The notes under the pieces: generated by a model
What the model saw: the letters and a program-made list of their open reading frames with translations, nothing else
What the model was told of the DNA's origin: nothing
The model's database searches: none
Position numbers and translations under genes: made by a program
From: Erythrobasidium yunnanense
Lineage: Eukaryota > Basidiomycota > Cystobasidiomycetes > Erythrobasidiales > Erythrobasidiaceae
NCBI GenBank assembly: GCA_001600175.1
Contig: BCJC01000002.1
Span: 2,143,111 to 2,207,110 of the forward strand
Length of the DNA stretch: 64,000 nucleotides
Reading direction: 5' to 3'
Shown here: in pieces, positions 47,867-59,919 of the stretch
Position numbering within the stretch: position 1 is the first letter of the stretch
Layout of the letters: every line of letters starts with the position of its first letter

Positions 47867-50338
47867 TCACTTCGGTTTATACGACATGAAGTTACCGACT
47901 ATTGCCGTAGGAACTGTAGGTTGAGATAGATCAATACATGTCAAAGACACTGCTTAAATGGTGGGCGGGGCTTACTGTGATATGCGTCTCTACGAATTGT
48001 GAAGGAGAATGTACATGTGATCAATGCTTCTTTGGGCACATTAGGTGGATAGGATGAGGACGGCGTGAGGAAATCGTCTTTGTCAAACGCAGAACCCGAG
48101 TTGCTATGTCGCCGTAAATTCGACTTTTTGCGCTCCTCTTCGCCCTTCAATATAGCTTGGTGCACTGTATCATCACAAGGTATCAGTTGTGTACGTATAG
48201 CGGGAACAACCACGCTCACCAAGCACGCAAGAGGTAAGGACGGCCTTCTGACCAGGGTCGAAGGCTATACTGCCATATTTCTCCCAGAAATTGACAGCTG
48301 AATCTTCAGTCATCAACTCCGATATAGCCAGTTTCCCGTCTCGCAGATGTTCGTACGGTACGCCAATCAGGTCTGCGAACTCGCGGTTGCCCTTGAATAT
48401 CTCTCCCGTCCGCCGCCAGACTGTCGAGACGAGATGCGAAATGAGCTATGCGTGGGATGCAGGTAGATCATTGCTTACGGCATGCAGGAATTCCCATTGT
48501 GGAGAAGACTGAAATTGCGAGGAGAGAAAGTCAACAAAGCTCGACCTGAGTCTGATCGAAGTTGGGAGACCGACCTCGATCATAGTTTAGAAGCAAGCGC
48601 TCAAATGCTTCTTCGATATATATCAGATCCATGTCAGTCAGACTTTGCGCTATAGCCTGTACAAGTGGTAGCGTGGACTAGCCATCAGCGAACATTACTC
48701 GATATCCAGTTCCAGTGTGGCTCACCCTGAAAGCCGGCCGGAACTCGCTGATGATCTTGAGCGTCCTATGTTTCGATGTCGATGCCCACTTGTTGTCCAT
48801 CCATGTATTCAGCCGTTCGTATCCTTTGATATAGTTGAAGGGTTTCAATAGGCCAGCTTCGTATTTTGCCCTGATGACCTTATTCAATCTTTCATCTCGC
48901 GTACCATCCTTCTGATCTGCTGCTGTCAGAAGGAAGCGCTCTGTACTGCTAGAGGGGGTAGCGTTTCCTCCAGGACCTGATTGTCCGCCAATAGGAGACA
49001 TCGACCTTGAAGGTGGCCCAGAGTGAGGAAGAAGAGAAGCTGGCAAATGAGGGGATGGATGTGCCGTCACCGTAGAAGACGAGGGAGCCGTGTTGTTCTG
49101 GTCGTTTCGATTTTGCTGTTGAGACAGACCAAGGGAAGGTAGGGAAGTCGGGTGCGCTGAAGTCGGCGTAGGAATAGCTTGTGGTACGTCCGGCAGGGGA
49201 TTGAGATACATCTCGTCCAGGGAGCGCAGAAAGTCACTAACGTCACGCATAAATTTAGCATCGTCGCTTTCATCTTGCATGTACGATACAAGCAAAGGAG
49301 CAGATTGAAAGCACTCACTCTAGCGCGTTTGAATCGATATCGCTCCCACTCCCCGCATCTGAAGCTGAGGTCACACCAGCTCCAGCCCGGGACCAGCCGG
49401 ATCCCGGGTTTGCGCCCAGTAACCCCAGTGTACTGTTTGCGAACGCATTATCTTGGTTCTGTCCGTTCCCCGAAAAGTTCGCGTAGTTGCTCGTGCCAAA
49501 AGGCCCAAATTGCGCGTCTGCAGTAGTCGCGAAAAGCCGCAAGCTGGCCAAGCTGTTATTGGACAAGCTATTATTTTGAGGATAGGAAAAGTCATAGGCT
49601 TGATTGAGGAGAGCAAATGGATTGTTCGAATCGTTATTCTGGGAAGAGTTGCTGTTCTGATGGTGTAAAGGCGGGGGCTGCGGTTCGCTAAGTAAAGCCG
49701 GTAAGGATGTAGGTGTGTTCAAGGAGGGACTCTCCGTAAGAGTGTGAGTAGTGGTAATGATAGGAGAGATGAGCGGAGGGATCTGATTCGAGGAAGATGA
49801 GATAGGAGGAGAAATGTTGGACGATCCAGCTTCAACGGTTGTCGACAGATCTTCCAGTCCATTTGGCCCCAGGATAGAAGAATCTTCATTATCCAGTGCT
49901 TGCTCTTCACTGCTTTCTTTGCCTTTCTGTTTAGGTGTCGAAGTCGGTGCATCCGTGCAGAGATGGGCGATGTCCCGCTTGATGCTGCCATTTCGCACTT
50001 TCTTCAGCCGATATCGTAGCTACAGCATAGTCCACTCACCATCTATCGCAAGGCCTGTTTTCTGTGCATGTCATATGCGACCTAATTATGCCCGGTGAGT
50101 GTCAGCCTTTTCTAGCCATAACATGCAGAAGTCAGGCAGACCTTTTGCAGAATAAGCATCTGTGAATCACATCATCTACATTAGCTTGTAGGAACAGCGG
50201 TCTCGTTGGAGCAAGCCCTCACGCCTTCGCGACCTTTCGCCTTTTCGAAGCGGCGCTGTTGGCTGCAGAGCCGTCCTTGTCGCGACGTTTCCCAGCTCTT
50301 CCGCTGTTGTTCGCATCATCCTTGCTACTTGCAGTCAT
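47867..50338 (-). CDS. ERT1: Zn2Cys6/PAS transcription factor of the ERT1/AcuK/GSM1 family
   Basis: ATG 50338 opens a basic N-terminus ending SKRRKVAKA. Two introns then cut the zinc cluster, which splices to CLFCKRSHMTC, TENRPCDRC and IKRDIAHLC, the C6 spacing and RPCxRCIKRDIA core of ERT1. A long Asn/Ser/Gln-rich region follows. The PAS-like domain includes LLKPFNYIKGYERLNTWM, RVFSSQFSPQWEFL, FKGNREFADLIGVPYEHLRD and, after the last intron, TFSFTIRRDAYHIPTAIVGN, then the stop at 47867. ERT1/AcuK proteins switch on gluconeogenesis and respiratory genes on non-fermentable carbon, with AcuK/AcuM working as a pair. Nothing in the sequence tells AcuK from AcuM or GSM1 firmly. Confidence 0.87.
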
Positions 50339-50620
50339 TGTGTATCTGGGTCTTTCTGCTCATCTGGCGGAGTTCTGGCTTCTCGAGGATCTCCTATTTT
50401 CGGACGACTTTGGCTGGCAGTGCTGCAGCGGGACTATCGTTTCTTTGATATTGCTGTAGGCAGGACAGCTTATTGATTGATGTAGGTAAATATCAGGGTG
50501 TAGGAAAGGCCGAATGCAGTGTAAGAAGAAGACGGTTTGTCCAGAACAAGGTAGTGTAACCAACAACAGCGCACAGCTATATATGAGATCGCATCTATGT
50601 GTAAGAAGAAGGAGAAGAAA

Positions 50621-52195
50621 CTATGCAGAAGCGACCATTTCTTCCTGACTGTCCCCAATAATAGCAACCAGAACTGAGATATCATCGTGCTTCCCTCCCA
50701 CGAAGTGTATGCCTTCTTCGTTCGCCCGCTGCTGGAAAGGTGACGTAACTGCTCTCTGATCCTCAGACACAGCTTTTGCCCTCGAGCAGAGGGCTTTTGA
50801 CAATTCTTGCGGAGATCCAAAGGGCGGTTGATAGCGGAGGACTTCTTCAAGAATGTCCTCGTCAAAGAGGTTGTCTACCAATCCATCACTTGACAATATG
50901 ACGATATCATCCTTCTGGACCTTGATATTGAAGCGCTGGCCGTCTTTCCTGGGCGTGTCTTGCGAATTTGTGCCGACTTGGTAAGGGTAATTGAAGGAGT
51001 GCTGTTGCTCCTGCGAGCGGAAGATGTAGTCTTGCCCTCGAATGATAGAACAGCAGCAGTCGCCGAGATTTGCGACTCGCAACTCATCGTCTTTCAGGAG
51101 AGCTATCAAGGCGGTTGTTGAGCCAATGAGTTCGAGGTCGAAGAATTCGGTCAAGGTGAGATCCCAAGCTTGGTGTAGTATCTCAATAGGATCTCCCTCT
51201 CCGCGAAGAGATGCTGAAGAAGGATGCTGCGACTCTGCCTGATTGTGTAGGTTGGCGGATTGCGATGAACTGGCTTTTGCTGAAGGGGCGGAGTCAATGC
51301 TAGACTTGCGCAGATTGGTTGAAGAAGAGGAGGCGACGAAAGATAGTCGAGAAGGAGAGCCGCCAGAATCGCTGTTTAGCTTTGCAAGATGATCATGAAC
51401 GCCGAGTTCTGCTGAGCAGTCTGCAAGGATACATCAGAAGAGCGCCTGTCGTCGACTGGAGTAAAGCTCACGATGCATCAGTCTTGCTGCGAACAAGCCT
51501 GGATCTGCGCCCTTTCTGCCAGCCCATCCTCCAACTCCATCTGCTACGCCAAGCGAATCATTACGCACAAAGTAGGCGTCTTCTCCCACCTGCACTGACA
51601 GCAGTTCCTGAGTTTGAAGCTCTGCTACTGCATTCTCCAAGTCTGTAGCGGTATCGTTGCCCTCTGAGCTGGTAGCCGCCTCCCTCTCCTTTCCCTTGCC
51701 TTTGGATGCCCTCGGCCTCTTCGGTATGCCGTACGCGCCATGATGTAGCGTATACTGCGCATGATGTATCTGACTGTGATGTTGAGGTATACGTGTAGAT
51801 GGTAGATTGAGTCTGAAAGTTGAAGATGGGTTCCCAGTTGCGCTCCCGCTGTTATTGCTCGGGCTGCTGCTGCTTGGATTGAAGAGCAAGGAGGGAGGAG
51901 GAGGATAGCCGGCAGTACTGGAAGGCGGCTGTATCCAGAATGATGGCAGCTGAGTATGCTTGTTTCCAGCAGAACTGCTGCCTGAGCCAGAACTCGACGA
52001 GGACCCAGACGATGAGGACGAGTTTGGCGAGAGATGGTCGGTCACCGCGTTGACACTTCCATTGCTACTGCTACTCGCAGACGTAGTGCTCGTCGTCCAT
52101 GCATTTCTCGCTGTCGTGCTCAAACTTGCGCCGACTCTGGCTTTTCCCAACGATTTCACGAGCTGCCCTATCTGCGTTTTCGAGGCCTTTGACAT
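50621..52195 (-). CDS. PTC7: PTC7/Azr1-like PP2C protein phosphatase, probably mitochondrial
   Basis: The metal-binding start of the PP2C fold is EDAYFVRNDSLGVADGVGGW, the form seen in Ptc7. It continues with FFDLELIGSTTALIALLKDD, LRVANLGDCCCSIIRG, DIVILSSDGLVDNLFDEDIL and the closing HFVGGKHDDISVLVAII. The first 200 residues are Ser-rich and of low complexity, with a basic N-terminus (MSKASKTQIGQLVKSLGKAR) that could direct import into mitochondria. One or two introns interrupt the region near 51180-51480. Ptc7 dephosphorylates mitochondrial proteins, including Coq7 in ubiquinone synthesis. The location is inferred from family and N-terminal charge. Confidence 0.9.
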
Positions 52196-52427
52196 CTTGA
52201 AAGGGCCAAGAACCGCTAATGAACCTCGATAGATGTATACTGGCTGGTCAAAGGACGCCTTTCCTTCACTTCCAAATCTTCGTCATCTTCAACGCCAGAA
52301 GTGCTGAGTGCAAGCCTGAACGTGGCGATGACAGCGCTTTATCAGATGCTACAAGTGCAAGCAAGCTAGCGTCAAGACTCATGCAACTGTCTCACATTGT
52401 AGAGCATGTTTCTGCTAACCTATTCTG

Positions 52428-55233
52428 CTAAACTTGTCGAACAACGATTGTTGATCCGCCTATGACATGGATAGGGAAAGTACTGGTAGCAGTACCATTG
52501 TTGACGGTATAGCTGCCACTGCTAGGAGGTACAATAGTGCCCGTAGTACCAGCAGGCGCTTCCACGCGCATCTGTAGCTTTCCTCCTCCATTAATGGTCC
52601 AGTTGGCATTGATAGGTCCGTTAGGCGTCTGTACGACACCGGACGCGTACTCCAACCCGAGGTTGAGGGGTGCGAACGTCCAGCTCGCGTAACCTGCGCC
52701 GAGCGGGCGAAGACCAAGACCGTATCGTGTCAGCAGAGCTGTACCGCCAGAGCCCCAAGGATGATCCAATGAAGTAAAGTTACCAAGGCCGGGAGTACCG
52801 TCCGGCAAGACATACTCCCAGGATGCACCCGTATAGTAAGGCCCTTCTGTGGCCATGGCAGCCCATAGTCCGTTCAGGAGGAAGAGGATCTCTTCCGTAT
52901 TGTTGCTCTGACCCAGTGCTTCCAGAAGATAGGAAGATGGGTAGGGTGCAAGATTGCCTCCAGCATCTCCAATACTCGAATCAGCGCGATAACCGATACC
53001 TTGCTCCAGCTGTTTGAGCGCAGAAATCTGGTTCTGTGTCTGTTCGGGTGTGCTAATGTTGGCTAGGACACTGAAAGCAAGATCCAAGTAGGAGAAGTTG
53101 CCATTACCGACAGCGGTCGAGAACAGACCCGAAGTGCTGTTATAGAGTACGTTCTGCACAGCTTGAGACGTAGCGTTGGCTTGACTGATGTAACAGTACG
53201 CTGTTTGCGGTTTATCCAGAGCATATGCCAGATCGGCCATGTTGCGCAACATGATCACCAGCTGTGAGGAAGTGGCAGTACCATTTGTCAGGCCTTTGAA
53301 AGCGATGGGCGGACTCCAAAGCTGTGTGCTCGGATTGACAAGTGCCAAAGAGACGTTCGCTTGAGCTTCGAACGCGTCCCAGTTTTGGCTTATAAAGGAT
53401 TTGTCACCCGATCTAGCATAATTCGGCAGTTAGTGCGGAGTCGAAGACCGTCAGATCAGCACGACTCACGTCATGTAGTACAAGTGTGCCGAATTCAGGA
53501 GATCCAGCTGGTAATCGACGAGTCCGTTTGCTGTAGCAACCACAGAACCGAAGGTATGATTCTCGCGCAAACCGATCGGATTGCTGACACCGGCAGCTCC
53601 TGTTGGAAGCGCAAAGTCAACGGCTTGCTGAATTGTGCCCTTCCAAGGGTCGAAATCTTGTGTCGAGACTGCCATCGAAGTAGCGGTGATGTAGAAATCG
53701 CCTAGCCATACCAAGCGATCTCGCTTTCCACCATCCAGCTAGATCGATATTGCAGATCTTCAGCTTGCAGATTGAGTCATTGTCGATCTGAGACTCACAC
53801 AGACAGCATACTCATTCTCAGCTACTCCGAGATCTGCGATAGCCTCCGTGCTCGTCAACGAGTTATTCCAGACTTGAGTTCCGTTAGGGTATGTGACGAT
53901 GGCGTTGCGATAGTAGGCATCCATGTCCTTGTTTCCGGCTAGACCGATGCTGGATGGCCCGAGGTAAGGAGGCGATATGAAGGGAGGCAAGAAGCTGTAA
54001 GTTGAGCGATCAAATATCGCTGCTTGTTGTCCGTTGATAGCGATTTCGTAAACGCTAGAATTCGAGAACGTAGCAGTCACATTGTGCCATACATCTTCTT
54101 CGACTTGCAGCGGTAAGGCGTGGGTTTCCAGGTAGTAGCTGGTGAGCGTAGTCTGATTGACGGTATCATAACCCTCTACTACTGTAAGCGAGTTGGCAGG
54201 AAGTCTTGTTCGGTTCCAATTGGAGAAGGTAGTTGAATTGGGCAGCACACTAGTGACGTAGACTACCGATAGTAGCCACATCAGTGCCGGATCCGCTGCT
54301 TACGAGAGGAGAGTCTTACATAGAAGGCCCGCTCCACCCATTCCAGCATTGAGCGCAAAGCCAAAGCCTCCTCGCTGAATCTTTGTCTGGAAAGTAAACG
54401 TGTAGCCGTCTGAAGGGAGTATGAGTGATAGACTCTCGAACCGTGGAGCTCTTTGTCCCCTTATAAACAGCCCTTGAGATTTGTCGTCCGCCAGCTCAAC
54501 ACTAGCAGGCTGAGAAGAAGCGTATATACAGGCGTGCTGTGCAGCTTTACCGCCGAGATTCCATATGCGATTGAAGAGGTCGTTTGAGCACTCAAATGTG
54601 CTGCTTGTGTCGAGCAACGATGCATTCCCGCTGGCACCTTGTTTAGCGGTTGTTGCCGAAATAGGGTTGAAGCCGATAGAACTGAAGGTGACTTGGTTGC
54701 CTTGAGTCAATTTCACGCTTTGCCAACGCTGAGAGCCCTGTATCCAGAAAGACTGAAATTGGGAACCGTTATTGGCGATAACGTCGGTGATGTTGACTGT
54801 TTCGACACGCCAATTATTGGCTAACATAGAGGAGAAGGGATAAGGTCCATCACTATCGGGAAGCGATAATGCTCTGGAGGGATCATACATGAAATTAGTA
54901 TCGCTTCAAGCGGTGTTCTCTGACCACGGCTCACGGATAGTTCTCGCTATACTTGATCTCAAGCTCGACATACGATCCGCTTGCGTTAGCGATACCAAGA
55001 ACAGGAAAGCCAGAAATGAGACCTCCATAGTCAACTAGTCCAACCTGGCATTAGAATAAATCGCACACTCGTTGCACTAGAGACCTACGTTCGATTGTCT
55101 CGCCAGCGGTAAGCGTAAAAGGGACCTTAAACGCCTGGCGTGTGTTGTATCCAACGTGTTGTGGAGTGTATATCGCCAGTACAGCATTGGTGGTGGCAGC
55201 TAGACCGACCAGAAGTCCAGCGGATCGCACCAT
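52428..55233 (-). CDS. Secreted GH78 alpha-L-rhamnosidase-like glycoside hydrolase
   Basis: A signal peptide (MVRSAGLLVGLAATTNAVLA) is followed by beta-rich domains with many N-glycosylation sites (NITDV, NVTATF, NSSVYE). The catalytic alpha/alpha-barrel has DGGKRDRLVWLGD, the GH78 motif with acidic residues for catalysis, and later DHPWGSGGTALLTRYGLGLR. The C-terminal beta domain ends GGSTIVVRQV at 52428. Introns lie near 53350-53470, 53707-53800, 54250-54310 and in the N-terminal 200 bp of coding sequence. GH78 enzymes invert on release of terminal L-rhamnose from pectin (RG-I), flavonoid glycosides or gums. The upstream spacer has two Mig1/CreA-type sites, which would fit glucose repression. 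Confidence 0.88.
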
Positions 55234-55698
55234 GGTTTTTCCCCCTTAAGAATACGTGTAAATGAACGAAGGAAAGTAGAAAGGTGGTCCAGAAAGTCCA
55301 GTGAAAACCAAAACGCCGTCCTTCTTGCATACGAGGAGAGCCCCGCTTTACTAAATTTTGCCCCAACGGGTTCCTGACCCCGGAAGGTGGGTCATACAGC
55401 GTGGTTCGGTGGGAGCTTGATAGCTGGCCCTTCCTAGCGTGATTCCACGATGTTTCCATCGTTCCCGCTGCTGCGCGTTGCTCCTGATTAGGATGTGGGG
55501 GTAAGAGAGATGAAGCAGAACCTGGGAGAATAAGGTGTTTGATGACCGTAGTGCCACGCCAAGACGGATACTCTGAGGTGTATAGTATTATAGGCACTCT
55601 AGAGTAGTGATACATACGTACTTTGAGGCCTAGTGTTCCCAAAAAGTGCCGAAACTCGCAGGGTGTCACAGCTGTCATTGGGACGGTATAATGGGAGC
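55234..55698 (-). promoter_or_regulatory. Promoter spacer of the GH78 gene, with two CreA/Mig1-like sites
   Basis: These 465 bp lie upstream of the GH78 start and downstream of the aldo-keto reductase stop. CCCCGG at 55378-55383 and GTGGGG at 55495-55500 fit the SYGGRG consensus for carbon-catabolite repressors. Such 6-mers also arise by chance. An open reverse frame crosses the spacer but has no recognisable product. Confidence 0.35.
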
Positions 55699-56742
55699 TT
55701 AACTGCAATCCACAGGGTTCCAGCTACAAGCGCCTGCTTTGCCCTCATCAAGCGCATCAAGGAGTGCTATGTCGCTTTCAGCCAATGCGAACGAGAAGAC
55801 ATCGAAGTTTTCCTCTGCAGAGAACGGATCAGCTTGGTACCATGGACAAGGCGAGGTACCTACCTATTCTAGCTGGAGTATCACTTTTCACGACAGGACA
55901 GTAGCCTTTCTGAATACTCCACCTCAGCAGCACCTGTGCCTTTGTCCGGCCTATTCCCTCTGCGATGCCGCACAGAGTCTCGTTGTTCCATCTCTCCCCT
56001 CTCACGAGAGGAGAATAGGCTTGTAATACTATTTCTCTCTGCTGACAATAAGCGACGATCTCCTTTTGCTGACAGAATGGATGTAGTTCGATCTGATTGA
56101 CTGCGGGTATTTCGTAGCCTTCTTGTATGAGCTCTTCGAAATGCTTTACATTCCAATTCGACACTCCGATACTCTTAACGATTCCTTGCTTCTTAGCATC
56201 GATAAGGCAAGACCAGGCTTCCAGTCGTCTTCGTCGGCCTGAGATGGCATCGTGAAGGAGATAGAGATCGATGTGATCCAATCCTACTCGATTGCGACTC
56301 TGGCGAACAGCTTTGGGTGTCTCCTTCAGGCTGTGGTTTCGGGCATTGACTTTGCTTGTTACGAAGATATGTTCACGCGGAATGCCATTTGAACTGTTCT
56401 GCAGACAGCATTGCTCCAGCTGGGCATCTGACTGTGAATGGATCGCCTACATAGCATCTTGGACTGCTTGCCCAACTAGCGCCTCGTTCTTGTATACGCG
56501 AGCTGTGTCTATGGAGCTGCTCCATCAATAACAAGGTGTTCTGAGTCAGATTAGGAGTGCATTTGCCTGGGTCGCAGCTGGCCAAGAGGCTCGACTTACC
56601 GGTAGCCGGTCTGCAAGGCTTTCGCAGCGCTTGTTCCAGCATCTATGACCTGATAGCATCCGAAAGAGATTCGCGGCATTGTATTGCCATCACGGAGCGT
56701 TACCCAAGTGCTTGAGAAGTCGGGTACCGCATCATCGGTCAT
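55699..56742 (-). CDS. Aldo-keto reductase
   Basis: The protein starts MTDDAVPDFSSTWVTLRDGN and continues PRISFGCYQV, typical of the AKR barrel. The active-site residues appear as IDTARVYKNEALVGQA (Asp and Tyr), FVTSKVN (Lys) and DLYLLHD (His). Then follow GIVKSIGVSNWNVKHFEEL, PAVNQIELHPFCQQKEIVAY and the cofactor-binding PVVKSDTPARI. After a 50-nt-class intron the last exon is ENFDVFSFALAESDIALLDA, ending at 55699. Family members reduce aldehydes, sugars or ketones with NADPH; the substrate is unknown. It shares a 162-bp divergent spacer with STE24. Three introns were placed. Confidence 0.9.
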
Positions 56743-56904
56743 GTTCGCAAAATAGTGGAAGCCAAGCCAGGCATAAAGGACAGCGAAGCAGTGCAAAAGC
56801 TAGACGACCATGCAATTTGATAGGGAAAGTCGAGGTGTTTGTGCGCGCGAGTTGGGCCTGCATCAAGGGCCTATTTCTTGGATCTTGACTATTCGCTGCT
56901 CAAG
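56743..56904. promoter_or_regulatory. Divergent spacer between aldo-keto reductase and STE24
   Basis: Only 162 bp separate two outward-facing start codons, so both promoters must be packed here. No known factor site was recognised. Confidence 0.45.
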
Positions 56905-58536
56905 ATGGACTTTCTACAGCTCGTTCTACTGCTAAGCGTGGGGCAGTACCTCTTCGACTTCATTCTCTCGTCCAAGCAGCTCGCTCGCCTAAAGCACAAG
57001 AGTCCTCCCCCGAGTCTGCAGCCATATTTCAAGATTCTGGAGGACAGCAGCAACTTCTTGCCATCTCAGCACTACTTACGCGATAAGCTACGCTTCGGTC
57101 AGCTTGCTGGCCTTGTGGATTTGGTTGAGAACGGGCAGGTTCCAAATCGTCTGCGCGCATGAGCCAAAGTCCTTAGATTTGCGGTCCTTCATCATCAGAT
57201 GCATCTACACAACCCTCGTCACGCTTGCACTTGGATACAGGACCCCTGTCAGCGGCCTGAGAGCGATCTGGGATTACGCTGGGACATTCGGCTTTGTACG
57301 AGCACAAGGGGAGATCACGCATTCTCTGGCCTTCGTGGTCACATTGTCGGCAGTATCGTCTATCACCAGTATACCGTCCGACCTATACAAGACGTTTGTA
57401 CTGGAAGAGAAGGTAGGCTTTGTCATTTGGCAAGAACAAGCAAAGCTGATGCATGCGCCTCTAGCACGGATTCAACAAGACTACCTTCAAGACATGGATA
57501 TCTGACTTTGTGAAAGGGCAAGCACTCGCAGCGGGACTAGGCTTGCCCATCATCGCAGCCTTGCTCAAGATTATCCAGATTTACGGCTCCTCCTTCGTCA
57601 ACTACGTGATGCTCTTCGTCGTGGCTCTACAGATCATCATGATCCCAGCATATCCGTACCTCATTGCACCTCTGTTCAACAAATATAAGGCTATCCAGGA
57701 ATTCAAGGACAAGGAAAACTACATGCAGGTGGCAGACCGGGTCTCGCAATTAGCCAAGAGACTTGATTTCCCTCTTGGTCGTCTATGGGTCATGGATGGA
57801 AGCACACGATCTTCGCATTCGTGCGTATTTGAAGCCCGCTTACAAGGTCCTGTACTGATCCTGTTGCTCCAGGAACGCCTTCTTCTTCGGCATGCCCTTC
57901 CTTACGAAGCACATCGTTCTTTACGATACTCTTCTCGATCAGAATAGCCCAGAAGAAGTCGAGGCCGTCTTGGCCCACGAGCTCGGCCACTGGAAGTTCA
58001 ACCATTCGTTCATGATGTTGATCATGGGACAGATCCTCACATTCGCGAATCTGAGCTTGATCAGGTTGACCATCTTCAATCCTAGTCTGGTAGGTTTCGG
58101 GCAGTTCCTGTGAATGCGAGATACTGATATCCGCCGCAGTACCGCTCCTTCTCCTTCTACTCCTCTCAGCCCGTCATTATCGGCCTGCTGCTTTCCGCCA
58201 ATCTCCTCAGTCCGCTAGATACCGTCATTTCGTTCGTCATCAATGCAGTCAGCAGGCGCTTTGAGTTTCAAGCAGACAAATTTGCATACGACCTCTCCAC
58301 GCCCGAGAAGCAATATGCAGAGAACCTCAAAGTCGCGCTCGTAAGGATCGGAGACAAGAATAAGTCGGTCACGGATGTCGATGGCCTATGGAGTGCATAC
58401 AAGCATTCTCATCCGGTAAGCAGAGCATTCTTCGATCGGAATGGCACAACGACTGACGAAATTTTTTTCCTATTGTGATTAGACCATGCCTGAAAGGATA
58501 GCTAGATTGGACGAGATAATCCAGAAGAAGAGGTAG
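56905..58536 (+). CDS. STE24: STE24 CAAX prenyl protease 1 (M48 zinc metalloprotease)
   Basis: A multi-span membrane protein opens [20 protein letters not shown], then [14 protein letters not shown] and [12 protein letters not shown]. The catalytic site is [17 protein letters not shown] (HExxH), preceded by [20 protein letters not shown]. The third zinc ligand lies in [14 protein letters not shown], and the C-terminus reads [19 protein letters not shown]. About seven introns were placed, several with phase changes. Ste24 sits in the ER membrane, trims the last three residues of farnesylated CAAX proteins such as mating pheromone, and clears clogged translocons. The start is the first Met of the first membrane helix. 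Confidence 0.95.
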
Positions 58537-58848
58537 GAGAGGTAGAAGGTCTACGCAGCGTTGTCAAAGATGCATATCTTATGCGTGAGTTTAGTATCCT
58601 GAAACGACTGTATATCCACAGCAGGAAAAGACGGTAGCATGTCTGATTTGCAACCCTTCACCAAAGCCTTCTCTCCTCACCGATGAGCACCCTTAAAGAC
58701 GTGCTTTCGGAAGTATCACCATAGCCGTCTTCTCGGTTTCTGCCTGCATTCCGGTGGTAGCGGCAGGGTCGGCATAGAGCTGGCTGATGAAGCCTGTGGA
58801 CCAGCTGGTGAGGTCCGGGAAGGCTAGATTGAGAAGACCACGATAGCT

Positions 58849-59545
58849 TCAAAGCATGAACGTGGCTTTGATGTACTTCTTTGCGTCATTCTTGCGCTGC
58901 AGATGCAGGAGAAACCGTCAGATTATACATTCAAAGCTGCTGCCTTCGACCTACTCCTTTCTGAATGAGGCTTGACCGGTGTTGTATTTCTTCGTAATAC
59001 AAGTTCATCTGACTGTGATAAAGGGAGTAAAGCAAAGCTTTGTCTGCAGCTTCTCCTTCCAACTCGATTTGTGCGGCACCCGGTTGGAAGATGGAGTAGT
59101 ATGCAGGCGGTTCAGTAACCCTTTTCCACATGTAGATGTCCTCCTTCAAGAATGCTGTGGTGAGATTGTCGATGTTGGCTCGAACAGCATCGGTAACGGG
59201 AAAAGATTGGCTAGGAGTGACCTCTATCGCAGATAGTCCTGCATTCTTGCTGATCAGATTGAGGTCTATGTCTGAATTGAGTGTGGAAGGGAGAGTTGCG
59301 TATCGAGGTAGCAGCAGTTTGAGAAGGAAATTAAAGAAGAAAAGGGAAGGGTAACAAGGAGCAGATAGAAAGAGAGGCAGCAGAGATAGAATGATTAAAT
59401 GACGTCTAGTCCGAGCTAGTCGTTGCCCAGGAGATCCAGGGTTTTGCAAGACGAAGCGCGATCGATGAGCGCACGCGCCGTTCGTCCTGTCAGTAGCCAA
59501 ACAAGGTGTCGTTGACATTGAAGACGGAGATGGAGCAAAAGGCAA
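58849..59545 (-). CDS. Unknown protein with one N-terminal membrane segment
   Basis: I do not recognise this gene. The main exon reads through a basic N-terminus and one hydrophobic stretch (LIILSLLPLFLSAPCYPSLF), then LISKNAGLSAIEVTPSQSFP, DAVRANIDNLTTAFLKED and KALLYSLYHSQMNLYYEEIQ. An intron near 58900-58960 joins to RKNDAKKYIKATFML and the stop at 58849. The frame stays open beyond that stop to 58693 (GLLNLAFPDLTSWSTGFI), so the true end may lie further on. The hydrophobic stretch is pyrimidine-rich and could be leader rather than coding; Met 59518 is another start. Role unknown. Confidence 0.45.
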
Positions 59546-59919
59546 GAAGCCCGGTTGCTACTCGTCGTGAGCTCATGCAAGCAAGGGAGAGCATTTTTGT
59601 TCGCAGTTGGCAGAAGATTGACAAGCGGCTATCTTGCAGGCTGATCGGTCAATGCCGAAGTCTCGCAAACCTACTAATGTATGCTTATCGACTTCTCATC
59701 TCATACAAAGAGCTACGCTCGTCTGAATAGCCAGGCATCCAGCAGCACCTAGACGAGGAGGTTTGCATCGGGACCTCGCCGACCAGTCTTTTGAAGCCGG
59801 ACTTCCAGCATGTCTTCCGCGAGCTGGTGTTTGCGTGACATACACATCTTCATTGAAAGTCTTATCGGTGGCTCTTCTAAACAGTCCAGCGAATCTGAGT
59901 AGACCAGCATCAATCTGAA
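59546..59919. other. Divergent spacer between two unknown genes
   Basis: These 374 bp lie between the reverse membrane-protein gene and the forward small secreted-protein gene. Short open frames on both strands lack any recognisable product. Confidence 0.35.

Noticed and set aside
55127-55708. 193-codon reverse open frame crossing the GH78 promoter
   Set aside because: It overlaps the GH78 signal-peptide exon in another frame and shows no domain; the GH78 start has a clear signal peptide.
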